Assembly (NCBI GenBank): GCA_008363215.1
Contig: RHKP01000002.1
Location: 124,001-188,000, forward strand
Origin: Cyanobacteria bacterium CYA
Lineage (GTDB): Bacteria; Planctomycetota; Phycisphaerae; Phycisphaerales; UBA1924
Length of the DNA stretch: 64,000 nucleotides
Direction of reading: 5' to 3'
In this document: one piece after another, positions 8,611-16,757 of the stretch
Numbering within the stretch: position 1 is the first letter of the stretch
Layout: every line of letters begins with the position of its first letter
The notes under the pieces: model-generated
Told to the model about the DNA's origin: nothing
What the model saw: the letters and a program-made list of their open reading frames with translations, nothing else
The model's database searches: none
Translations under genes and position numbers: made by a program

Positions 8611-10074
8611 ATGTTGCCCATCCCACTGCCTATCCTCGATCCGAACCGTCCGCAGGATCACCCAAAGGAAAAGTGCGGCGTCATCGCGGTCTGGGGACAC
8701 CCGCGGGCAGCCCAACTCACCTATTTCGGGCTCTACGCCCAGCAGCATCGTGGGCAAGAGTCGGCCGGAATCGCGGTCTCCGATGGCACGCGCCTTTCCG
8801 CCCACACCGGCATGGGGCTTGTCCCCGACGTGTTCACTCACTCCCGGCTCGAAGACCTGGGCGCCAGGGGCGGTGCGGGCGCGATCGGGCACAACCGCTA
8901 TTCGACCGCCGGCGGCTCGCTCTCCTGCAACGCCCAGCCCCTGCTCGAGTCTTTCATCGACGGACAGGTGGCTGTCGCCCACAACGGCAATCTGGTCAAC
9001 GCCGAGGCCCTGCGCCACTACTTCGCTCAGCGAGGCAGCCTGTTCCACACGACCAGCGACACCGAGGTGATGATCCACCTCATCGCCGACCCCGAGCAGC
9101 GTCTGACCGTCGATCCGCTCGCAGCCACCCTTCGCCGTCTGCAAGGGGCGTTCAGTGTGGTGTTCCTCTTTGCCGACCGCATCGAAGCCGCGCGCGACCC
9201 GTGGGGTTGGAGGCCGCTCGTGCTCGGACGCACGCCGGAAGGGCACCCGGTGGTCGCCAGCGAGACGGTGGCATTGGACGTCATGGGCGCCAGACTGGAG
9301 CGGGAGATCGAACCCGGCGAAATTGTTACGCTCAGCGACGCGGGCGTGACGTCCCGGCGCTTTGCGCCTCCGGCCGAGCGTCTGGCCCGCTGCGTGTTCG
9401 AGCACGTCTACTTTGCCAATCCGGCCAGCGAGGTCTTCGGGCAAAATGTCCTCGCCGCCCGTGAAGCAATGGGGGCCGTGTTGGCCCGCGAGGCTCCGGT
9501 TCGGGCCGACTACGTGATGCCGATGCCCGACTCGGGCCGGTCGGCCGCCAATGGTTACGCCCGGGAGAGCGGCATCCCTTATCGCGAGGGCATCGTGCCC
9601 AACCGCTACGTCGGGCGCACGTTCATCAAGCCCTCGCAGGAAGAACGTCGCGCTGCCGTGCGTCTCAAACTCAACGTGGTCTCCGAAATCGTCAAGGGGC
9701 GCAGACTGGTCATCGTCGATGACTCGATCGTCCGCGGCACAACCACGCGCGAGAAGATGAAACAACTCCGCGAGGCAGGCGCCGCCGAAATCCACGTCCG
9801 CATCTCCTGCCCGCCGATCAAGCACCCGTGCTTCTTCGGCGTCGACTTCGCCACCCCGCACCAACTCATCGCACACAACCGCACCGTCGAGCAGATCCGC
9901 GAGTTCCTCGAGGTCGACAGCCTGCACTTCCTCAGTCTCGAAGGACTGCTCAGCACGATGAAGCACGATGCTCCGGATTACTGCACGGCGTGCTATTCCG
10001 GCGAATATCGCATCGACGTCGAACACCCGACCATCGAGCAGGCAGTCTCCAAGGAGCAGTTGGGGATGTTCTGA
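8611..10074 (+). CDS. purF: Amidophosphoribosyltransferase
   Basis: A 487-residue enzyme of the first step of purine synthesis (PRPP plus glutamine to phosphoribosylamine). Cys22 in KCGVIAVWG is the glutaminase nucleophile, so the first 21 residues are a propeptide removed on maturation. The PRPP loop VIVDDSIVRGTTT lies near residue 367-380. Cysteines at about 260 (RCVFEHVYF), 406 (CFFGVDF) and in DYCTACYSG (about 457 and 460) match the four ligands of the 4Fe-4S cluster of the Bacillus-type enzyme. A TACACT hexamer at 8518-8523 may be the -10 of its promoter, leaving a leader of about 80 nt. Confidence 0.96.
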   Translation: MLPIPLPILDPNRPQDHPKEKCGVIAVWGHPRAAQLTYFGLYAQQHRGQESAGIAVSDGTRLSAHTGMGLVPDVFTHSRLEDLGARGGAGAIGHNRYSTAGGSLSCNAQPLLESFIDGQVAVAHNGNLVNAEALRHYFAQRGSLFHTTSDTEVMIHLIADPEQRLTVDPLAATLRRLQGAFSVVFLFADRIEAARDPWGWRPLVLGRTPEGHPVVASETVALDVMGARLEREIEPGEIVTLSDAGVTSRRFAPPAERLARCVFEHVYFANPASEVFGQNVLAAREAMGAVLAREAPVRADYVMPMPDSGRSAANGYARESGIPYREGIVPNRYVGRTFIKPSQEERRAAVRLKLNVVSEIVKGRRLVIVDDSIVRGTTTREKMKQLREAGAAEIHVRISCPPIKHPCFFGVDFATPHQLIAHNRTVEQIREFLEVDSLHFLSLEGLLSTMKHDAPDYCTACYSGEYRIDVEHPTIEQAVSKEQLGMF

Positions 10075-10193
10075 GCCGTGTGCCGACGTGCAGCAGGTTG
10101 TGAAACTCGGCCGCATGGGCGACCTTGGAAGGGGAGCGGGGAGCAGGCCGGCAGACTCCGGGAACCTGGCTGACCATTTCGCGTCGTCCGGCC

Positions 10194-10478
10194 TTACCCC
10201 TTCACGTCCAGCCGGGGATGTGCCGGCGTGTTCGCCTGCCCATGCGCCCCATAGGACGGGTGCTCCTGCCGATCCTCCTGCGCTTCTTCCTGCGTCTGAT
10301 CCTTCAGGGTGCGCACCGCGTCGGCGTGCTCGAGTTCGACCACGTCGTGTGTGTGCGCCGCCGAAGGCTTGGCCTTGTCCTTGCGCGCCGCATCGCGCGA
10401 CTTGTCGGCCTGCCCCAGACGTGAGGCGTTGTGCGCGCCGGAAACCGAGCCCGCCAGATTCGAAATCGAGCCGGTCAT
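10194..10478 (-). CDS. Small hydrophilic protein of unknown function
   Basis: A 94-residue polar protein, rich in Ala, His, Gln, Asp and Lys, without hydrophobic segments. The middle (DVVELEHADAVRTLKDQ) is predicted helical. Codon use has the high third-position GC of neighbouring genes, which supports coding, but there is no strong ribosome-binding site before the ATG. I recognise no domain. It is convergent with purF and lies 115 nt upstream of the fabI stop on the same strand as fabI. Confidence 0.5.
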   Translation of the reverse strand: MTGSISNLAGSVSGAHNASRLGQADKSRDAARKDKAKPSAAHTHDVVELEHADAVRTLKDQTQEEAQEDRQEHPSYGAHGQANTPAHPRLDVKG

Positions 10479-10593
10479 GCGCGACTCATCGGCCCAGACC
10501 TGCGCCGGCCTGCCTGAAATGGTGCGGATGCACCGGGTTTTTGCAGTTATTGGACCTCAAGCAGCCTCAAACCGACCCAATTCTCACCCCGGC

Positions 10594-11379
10594 TCACAGC
10601 CCGATGATGTTGACGCCGCAGTCGACGTAGATCGTCTCGCCGGTCACGCCGCGCGAGAGGTCCGACGCCAGCCACGCCGCCGTGCCGCCGACGTCTTCTC
10701 CCTCAACATTGCGGCGCAGTGGCGCCCGTTGCAGGTTCCACTCGCCCATCTTGTCGGTGCCGCCGACCGCCGAACTGGCCAGTGTGCGCAGGTACCCGCC
10801 CGAAATCACGTTCACGCGGATCTTCTGCTCTCCCAGTTCGCTGGCCAGATACCGGGCCGTGCACTCCAGCGCCGCCTTGGCCACGCCCATGACGTTGTAC
10901 CCCGGAACCACCTTCTCGGCCCCGTAGTAACTCATCGCCATGATCGACCCGCCGCCGTTGGCCGCCATCTGCTCACGCGCACGGTTGGCCATCGCTGCAA
11001 GCGTGTACGCGCTTACGTCGATCGCCGACAGATACGCCTGCCGCGGCGTGCCCGCGAACATTCCCGGCTGCAACCAGTCGCGATCGGCGAATGCGATCGA
11101 GTGCACCAGGAAATCCAGCCGATCGTGGTCGTTCTGATACCTGGCGAACACCGCGTCCAACTCCGCGTCGCTCGACGCGTCCAGCGGCGCCAGCCACGGC
11201 TTGGAAACGCCCAATTGCTCCACAGCCCGGGCTGTACGACGCTCGTTCTTGTCGCCGGGGAGGTGCGTGAACGCGCACCGCGCCCCCTGCTCGATCATCG
11301 ACCTGGCGATGTGCCACGCGTACGACCGGTCATTGGCCACGCCCACGATCAGTCCGACTTTGCCGTTCAGCAATCCCAT
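10594..11379 (-). CDS. fabI: Enoyl-[acyl-carrier-protein] reductase (NADH)
   Basis: A 261-residue short-chain dehydrogenase that reduces trans-2-enoyl-ACP in the last step of fatty-acid elongation. The nucleotide site GVANDRSYAWHIA (13-25) is the FabI version of the glycine motif. Catalytic residues are Tyr151 in SYYGAEK and the Tyr161-x6-Lys168 pair in YNVMGVAK. Length matches FabI (about 260). A GAGGGAAA site precedes ATG 11379. FabI-type enzymes are the target of triclosan. Confidence 0.95.
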   Translation of the reverse strand: MGLLNGKVGLIVGVANDRSYAWHIARSMIEQGARCAFTHLPGDKNERRTARAVEQLGVSKPWLAPLDASSDAELDAVFARYQNDHDRLDFLVHSIAFADRDWLQPGMFAGTPRQAYLSAIDVSAYTLAAMANRAREQMAANGGGSIMAMSYYGAEKVVPGYNVMGVAKAALECTARYLASELGEQKIRVNVISGGYLRTLASSAVGGTDKMGEWNLQRAPLRRNVEGEDVGGTAAWLASDLSRGVTGETIYVDCGVNIIGL

Positions 11380-11470
11380 TGCATTTCCCTCGGATCTGCG
11401 GGAGTCTAGTCCCGCATACTTCGCCCCTCCGGGGCGATGTTCGTCTCAGGCGCCGAACGGTGCGGCGCTC

Positions 11471-12880
11471 TCAGTGAGCCACGCGCGTTCCCAGCATCGG
11501 CGAAATCTCCGTCAGCGCCCGTTGCAGCGTCTCTCGATCCCGCGCTTCGGTATTCAGCCTCAGCAACGGCTCGGTGTTGCTCTTGCGTACGTTGCACCAC
11601 CAGCCTTCGCTCTCAAAACAGTCAATCGTCACGCCGTCAAGTTCGTCGATGTCTCCGCGATCCCCGAAGGCGTCCTTCAACGCCGCCAGCGCTGCGTCCT
11701 TCTCCTCGATCTCGAAGTTGATCTCTCCCGACTGCTGGTACCGCGCGATCGGCCGGATCAACTTGCTCATCGGCTGACTCGAGTCACCCAGCACGCTGAG
11801 CACCGTCACCATCGCGATCACGCCCGAATCGGTGTTGAAGTTCTTCGCAAAGTAGAAGTGCCCGGACAACTCGCCCCCGAACACCGCGCGGTGTTCGCTC
11901 ATCAATGCCTTCATGAACACGTGCCCCACGCGCCCGCGCACGGGCTTGCCGCCCGCCTTTCGCACGTCCTCGGCCACCGCGTGCGTCGAACGCAGGTCAT
12001 ACACCACCGCCGACCCCGGACGCTTCTTCAAGAACCACGCCCCCAGCAGCGCCGTCAACTGGTCGCCCCCGACGATCCCGCCCTTTTCGTCGATCACCAC
12101 GCACCGGTCGGCGTCGCCGTCGTAGCACACCCCCACGTGCGCCCCGTGCTTGATCACGGCCTCCTGCAACTGCACCAGGTTGCCCGCCACCAGCGGATTG
12201 GGCTCGTGCGCAAACTCCCCCTTGCTGTTGTCGAAGTTCAACTCAATGATCTGCAAGCCGGGCACGTTCTTGCCGTTCTTCCCGAACAACTTGGGCAGCA
12301 TGGTCCCAGCCGACCCGTTGCTCGCGTCGACCACGACCTTGAGTTCCCTGCCGCCAAGGTCCAGGAACGACATCACGTGCTTGCGGTAGGGCTCCCACAG
12401 GTCGCGCACCTCGACCGATGTGCCGGGCGCCGGTTCGAGTGCCCGGTCCACCATCGCCGCGTGCTTGCGCACCTCGGCCAACCCCGTCGCCTCGCCCACC
12501 GGCCTGGCGTTCCGCTTGGACACTTTGAACCCGTTGTACTGCGGCGGATTGTGACTGGCCGTCACCATTACTCCGCCCGCACAGTCCAGATAGTTGATCG
12601 CAAAGTACACCATCGGCGTGTCGACCAGACCGATGTCGATCACGCTGGCCCCGAAGGCCCGCATCCCCGCAATCAACTGCTCCGAAAGTTTCGGGCTGCT
12701 CTTCCGCATGTCGCGCCCGACAACGATGTTCCGCATCATCGGCGTCCGCTCACCGGCCGCGGCCGCGTCGTCGAGCAGGAACCGGGCACACCCATACCCG
12801 ATCTGCCAGGCCATCTGGTCGTTCAGCAGGTCGGGGTACACGCCGCGGATGTCGTAGGCCTTGAAAATGCGTCCGAGCAT
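11471..12880 (-). CDS. Phosphomannomutase/phosphoglucomutase
   Basis: A 469-residue alpha-D-phosphohexomutase that interconverts hexose 1- and 6-phosphates through a phosphoserine. The active serine is Ser109 in TASHNPPQYNGFK, the Mg loop is DGDADR, the sugar-binding loop is GGELSGHFYF, and the phosphate-binding site is RKSNTEPLLR near the C-terminus. Domain order and length match AlgC/ManB-type enzymes. ATG 12880 is chosen because FKAYDIRG, the conserved start of the family, follows at once and GAGGG precedes it; an open frame to 13057 upstream has no homology. The product probably feeds GDP-mannose or UDP-glucose for surface polymers. Confidence 0.93.
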   Translation of the reverse strand: MLGRIFKAYDIRGVYPDLLNDQMAWQIGYGCARFLLDDAAAAGERTPMMRNIVVGRDMRKSSPKLSEQLIAGMRAFGASVIDIGLVDTPMVYFAINYLDCAGGVMVTASHNPPQYNGFKVSKRNARPVGEATGLAEVRKHAAMVDRALEPAPGTSVEVRDLWEPYRKHVMSFLDLGGRELKVVVDASNGSAGTMLPKLFGKNGKNVPGLQIIELNFDNSKGEFAHEPNPLVAGNLVQLQEAVIKHGAHVGVCYDGDADRCVVIDEKGGIVGGDQLTALLGAWFLKKRPGSAVVYDLRSTHAVAEDVRKAGGKPVRGRVGHVFMKALMSEHRAVFGGELSGHFYFAKNFNTDSGVIAMVTVLSVLGDSSQPMSKLIRPIARYQQSGEINFEIEEKDAALAALKDAFGDRGDIDELDGVTIDCFESEGWWCNVRKSNTEPLLRLNTEARDRETLQRALTEISPMLGTRVAH

Positions 12881-13288
12881 CAATCCCTCATTTCGGTGGG
12901 TAGAAACTTGCCGGTCTGTGGGACCGACATGGTAGCCGCTGCCTGCGAAATGGCGAGTGGGGAGCCGCAACGCTTGCCGAACCACGATCACGCCATGGAC
13001 ATCCGTCTCGACGCGCCCTCGAGCGTTGGGCGAGTCGGCGTCGTCGGGGCTCGGCACCCCAATCCGCCGCGGTTCGCGGGCTTCGGCATACCGCCTGAAG
13101 GGTGTTGCACTTCCCTGTGGCTCCCGCCGGTGCCACCGCCACTCGGACGTGACACGCTCGCGATTGCCGAACGCATGGAGCGGTTCGAAGCGTCGAAAAG
13201 CGTTGCCAGCACCGGTACAGGATTCTTCGCGTACCCTGGGCGATCCGCTCGACCACCGAACCGAGAGCAGAGAGTGTTGGGGCCCGCC
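12881..13288. other. Intergenic region without a recognised gene
   Basis: This 408-nt gap lies between the 5' end of the phosphomannomutase gene and the 3' end of the FIST gene, both on the minus strand. The open frames across it are antisense shadows. It must hold the mutase promoter, but I see no convincing -35/-10 pair. Confidence 0.5.
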
Positions 13289-14548
13289 TCACCCTTCCCT
13301 GAACAGCGCCAGACACGCCGCCAGCCCGTGGGCCTTGACCCCGCCCGGGCCCGGGCCGATCTCGGCTGACCCGAAGCAGCCCGCCAGCGGCACCCGGCCG
13401 GCCTGCTGGGCGATTTCGTATCCCATCTTGGCCGCGTCCGTCCCCGACTGATCGTGGTCAAAAGCGCGGGCTACTCCGATGGCGTCGCTCCACTCATCGC
13501 CGAACAGCGCCGGCCCGCGGGCCCCGTCGGCCAGCAGCAGCGCGCCGATCGGACGCTCGTGCAACTTCTGGGCGTCGAGCAGCAGCGACATGTCGCTCCG
13601 AGCCGACTCGGGGTCGAGTAGATGCACCTGCACCGTCCGGCCCGCGCGGATCTCCGAATCGATCGCGATCGAGCCGGTCGGCTCGTCGCCTCCCACGATG
13701 CGGCTGATGGCAAAGTCGCCCCGCCCGAAGCGGTCGCGATACTCATCGATCGCCACGCCAAGGAACAGCCCCGGCCCGAGCAGGTTGCGATCCCGCGGCT
13801 TGAAGGTGTGGGCCACCTCGCGCAGCACCTCGATTGCAGGTCGCCCGCCCAGTTGCCGGATCAGGTTGCGGTGGGCCTTGGTCACCACCAGCGGCGTCCC
13901 AACCGGGCGCGCCCCCTGGGCCATCACGACGTCGACCCGGATCGGCCCCCCGATGGCCAGCCCGACCAGCCCGCCTGCCCTGACCCGCGGGCCGGCGACC
14001 AGGATTGCCGGTCGATCCCGCGCGGTGTCCGTCAGCGCTCCCATCACCGGGCCGCTTGTCGCCCGCGCGATGCTCTCGATCGGACGGCGCACCGGCAGCG
14101 TCGATGGGTCGGCCAGCACGAACGTCGCCCGGTGCGACGCGACGCCGATCTGCCCGCCGACCACGCGGTCCATCACGTCGGCCTCGGGCGGCAGGTCGTC
14201 GGCCCCGAACGCGAACGCCCGAGCCGACACCTCGGGCATCGTCCCGGCCAGTAATGCCAGGCCCGTTCGCTCGACCAGCGTGGACCGTCCGCCGACCACG
14301 CCCCTGGACCCGCACCCGACGATGGCGTCGGTCGCCAACGCCTCGCATAGGCGCGGAGCGATCAGCCCGGCGTGACGCTGAAGTTCGCCGCTGAGGAACA
14401 CAAACGCGAAACTCGCTGCGGATGGTCCGATCTGCGGGCGCACCTGCTCGATGACGTGCTGGCAGGCCAGGTCGGGATCCTGGTGACCCGAGAGCCCCCA
14501 ACCCATCACAGGCGGGCGAATCAACTCACCATGATCGGACGGCCCCAT
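13289..14548 (-). CDS. FIST domain signalling protein
   Basis: A 419-residue protein with FIST_N and FIST_C domains, a ligand-sensing module thought to bind small molecules such as amino acids. The N-domain shows the GCGSRGVVGG segment (about 78-87); the C-domain includes GGRPAIEVL, FLGVAIDEY, FAISRIVGGDE and the GCFGSAEIGP signature near the end. No output domain (GGDEF, kinase or MCP) is fused. It probably works as a free-standing sensor. The start could be ATG 14548 or the in-frame ATG 14 codons later. The small gene at 14570 ends 21 nt upstream and is likely cotranscribed. Confidence 0.8.
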   Translation of the reverse strand: MGPSDHGELIRPPVMGWGLSGHQDPDLACQHVIEQVRPQIGPSAASFAFVFLSGELQRHAGLIAPRLCEALATDAIVGCGSRGVVGGRSTLVERTGLALLAGTMPEVSARAFAFGADDLPPEADVMDRVVGGQIGVASHRATFVLADPSTLPVRRPIESIARATSGPVMGALTDTARDRPAILVAGPRVRAGGLVGLAIGGPIRVDVVMAQGARPVGTPLVVTKAHRNLIRQLGGRPAIEVLREVAHTFKPRDRNLLGPGLFLGVAIDEYRDRFGRGDFAISRIVGGDEPTGSIAIDSEIRAGRTVQVHLLDPESARSDMSLLLDAQKLHERPIGALLLADGARGPALFGDEWSDAIGVARAFDHDQSGTDAAKMGYEIAQQAGRVPLAGCFGSAEIGPGPGGVKAHGLAACLALFREG

Positions 14549-14569
14549 CGAGAGGCACTGTACCCACGA

Positions 14570-14881
14570 TCACCGCGCGGCGAGGGGCCCGGCCCCGGAC
14601 GCCGCCTCGATCGCGTTGATCTTGACGCACACTGCCGGCGCGTCGCTCTGCACCGCTCGGTTGCGGGCCTTTTCCCTCTGGCGCTCCATTTCGGCTTCCA
14701 GCCCCAAGGCTTCCCAGAGCCTCTGGGTCACGACGTCCAGCACTTCGTCGCTCACGCGATCGAGCGCCGCAAGGTCGGCCCGCGCTGCTTCGATCTCGCG
14801 CTGCCGGCACTGGCTGCGCCTATGCGAGTTCGAACGCCACCCACCCCGGATCTTCAATACTGTGTCCATGACAGCCACCAC
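14570..14881 (-). CDS. Small helical protein upstream of the FIST gene
   Basis: A 103-residue open frame whose central part (about 25-75) is highly charged and predicted to be one long alpha-helix or coiled coil, with REIEAARADLAAL and GLEAEMERQREKAR segments. Third-position GC is high in this part, which supports coding. The first 24 residues look less convincing, so the true start may lie further in. It ends 21 nt before the FIST gene, suggesting an operon. No family is recognised. Confidence 0.45.
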   Translation of the reverse strand: MVAVMDTVLKIRGGWRSNSHRRSQCRQREIEAARADLAALDRVSDEVLDVVTQRLWEALGLEAEMERQREKARNRAVQSDAPAVCVKINAIEAASGAGPLAAR

Positions 14882-15270
14882 TCTTTCTGAACATCCTGGT
14901 CATCCCTACATCCGTGGAGGGCCGGCTGCCTGTCACTCCTCGCGGGCTCCTGCCGTTTGGAAGCGACACCCGGTCGATGCATCCCATCCCTGGGAGTGCC
15001 GCAGGGTACCTGCACCGCGGCTGTATACGACAACGGCTCAAATCGATGAAAACTTGAGTGCCTTTTGAACGGTTGGATCATAATTCCCGCAATTGTGTCC
15101 GCGCGATCGGCAGCACCTGCGCGGGCAGCCGTTATCGCGGACCCGGGCGGCCCCCGGCATCGGGCGGTTCGAGCAACCATGTGTGAGTACGAACGAACAT
15201 CGCCTGCCCTTCCCGTTCGATTCCATCGGGAAAAGCAGGCGATTTGAGAGTGTGCACTTACTTGCCGGCG
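14882..15270. other. Intergenic region with a strong hairpin
   Basis: This 389-nt gap follows the stop of the SH3-type gene on the minus strand and precedes the small gene at 14881. It contains the hairpin at 15199-15243, described separately; I see no gene in the rest. Confidence 0.5.
15199..15243 (-). terminator. Hairpin downstream of the SH3-type gene
   Basis: A 9-bp perfect stem (15199-15207 with 15235-15243) is extended by six more pairs across a two-base mismatch. It lies 28 nt beyond the stop of the minus-strand gene ending at 15271. No T-run follows on the minus strand, so it may be a Rho-assisted or RNA-stabilising hairpin rather than a classical terminator. Confidence 0.45.
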
Positions 15271-16614
15271 TCAGCGGGGGTCCAGCGCATCCAGCCGTTC
15301 GGGTTTGATGATCCGCACCCCCAGCACGTCGTCATAGATGGTCTTCCCGACCACTCCGACCACGGCGCCGATCTGGTCGTCGAAGTTCCTGCCTTCCTCC
15401 GGACGCAGGTATCCGATGGTGCGGGCGAAGCCCGGTCCGTCGACCGACTCGACGCGGTACATCAGCGGCAGGCGCCTCCCGTCGTACAGCGTGCTTGGCG
15501 CCACCCGGCCGACGAGAATGTACCCCCGCGATGACTGCCACTGCTGGACCTTGGCCGCCAGTTCGTTCGACCGGGCGTCGGCCTGGTCGATGGTCTGCTG
15601 GATGGCCCGGCGCTCGTCACGCAACTTAATTCGTAGGTTGATCCACTCAATGCGCTGGTTGATCGCGTTGAACAGTTCCGGCTCGGACGATACGGCCGCG
15701 GCGGAGCGACGGCACTCGGCCAGCAGTTCCTCCAGTCCCGCATCCACCTTGTCCTGGGGAAGCGCCCGCATGTCTTCAAACGCCTGGTTCAACTGATTGA
15801 TGGTCAGCGTGGTCACGTCGCCCGCCGGCACCGGCGGAGCGCCTTGGCCGTTGGTAGCCAGGTTCGGGTCCGGCTTCACGTCGGGCAGCACTCCGAACTC
15901 CATCGGCCTGAGCAGCGAATTGTCAACCCCGGGATACGTTGCAGGCTGACCGGGCGTCACGCTGGTCGGTTGCTCGGGCGGGGTGGTCGGAACCGCGTTC
16001 GGAGTGGTCGGGGCAGGCAGCGGCTGGGCCGGTTTTTCCTCTGGCTTCTCCTGAGGCTGGGCGGGCGTGGCGAAGGGCGTCCGAGCCACTTCTTCCGGGG
16101 TGGCCGGGCGGAGTTCCTCGGCCCGCACAAAACCACGGGGGGGGTTGGTGCCGCGGGGTGGTTTCACGAGGTACTTGGAGACTTTCTGATCGATTCCGAT
16201 CGCCTCTTCGACCAGTTCGAGTCTGGTGCCGGCCGGAAGGGGCTGTGCGTAAAGGGCGCACCAACTCCCGCTGGCGCCGAGCAGGGCGCTGGGCGCCAGC
16301 AGGCTGCTCGCGTCGGTCAGTTCGATGGTGCGATCGTCGACCTTGCGGGACTTGGACGCCTCGACATAGGCGTTGAGGGACTCGGGGTACACGACCTGAG
16401 CCCAGCCATCGACTTCGTCGAGCACGCGGACGATCGAGCCCGGGGCAAGGTCTGCCACGCGGTAGAAGCGGGGCATGTCACCGGCGCGCATGACGGCGCC
16501 GGCTTCCTTGACCACGGCCACCCGGGTCGCCTGAGCGTTGGCGCGGACGGAGAGCAGGGTGGAAGCCGCCAGGGCCAGACTGAACGAGAGAGAACGTACA
16601 AATCGAGCGGGCAT
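15271..16614 (-). CDS. Exported SH3-type protein with Pro-rich linker and helical region
   Basis: A 447-residue protein with a signal peptide (MPARFVRSLSFSLALAASTLLSV, cleavage near ANA-QA). Residues about 30-105 look like a bacterial SH3 domain (VLDEVDGWAQVVYPES), and a second similar unit may follow. A Pro/Gln/Glu-rich linker runs from about 170 to 240, then a helical segment (about 285-375, DERRAIQQTIDQADAR), then a beta-rich C-terminal piece (GYILVGRVAPS, VGKTIYDDVLGVRII) that again resembles an SH3-like barrel. Cell-wall or envelope binding is plausible. ATG 16614 is preferred because the signal peptide starts there. It is divergent from the TolC-like gene. Confidence 0.65.
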   Translation of the reverse strand: MPARFVRSLSFSLALAASTLLSVRANAQATRVAVVKEAGAVMRAGDMPRFYRVADLAPGSIVRVLDEVDGWAQVVYPESLNAYVEASKSRKVDDRTIELTDASSLLAPSALLGASGSWCALYAQPLPAGTRLELVEEAIGIDQKVSKYLVKPPRGTNPPRGFVRAEELRPATPEEVARTPFATPAQPQEKPEEKPAQPLPAPTTPNAVPTTPPEQPTSVTPGQPATYPGVDNSLLRPMEFGVLPDVKPDPNLATNGQGAPPVPAGDVTTLTINQLNQAFEDMRALPQDKVDAGLEELLAECRRSAAAVSSEPELFNAINQRIEWINLRIKLRDERRAIQQTIDQADARSNELAAKVQQWQSSRGYILVGRVAPSTLYDGRRLPLMYRVESVDGPGFARTIGYLRPEEGRNFDDQIGAVVGVVGKTIYDDVLGVRIIKPERLDALDPR

Positions 16615-16719
16615 GTCCGCCTCCTTCGTCAGGGAACATCGGTTGGGTCGTTTCCCGGGCAATACTATGCGGGCGGACACGGGGCACGCCGGGACGCCGG
16701 CCCTTGTGCTGTCTGGTTT

Positions 16720-16748
16720 TTGACGATGGTTCGCGGCCGCGCTACGTT
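16720..16748 (+). promoter_or_regulatory. Sigma-70-type promoter of the TolC-like gene
   Basis: TTGACG (16720-16725) and TACGTT (16743-16748) are separated by exactly 17 nt, close to the sigma-70 consensus. The gene's ATG lies only 9 nt after the -10, so the transcript should have almost no 5' leader. Confidence 0.55.
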
Positions 16749-16757
16749 GATGTTCTC

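Noticed and set aside
11201..13369. 722-codon open frame on the plus strand
   Set aside because: It is antisense to the phosphomannomutase gene and shows no domain; His/Arg/Pro-rich composition typical of a shadow.
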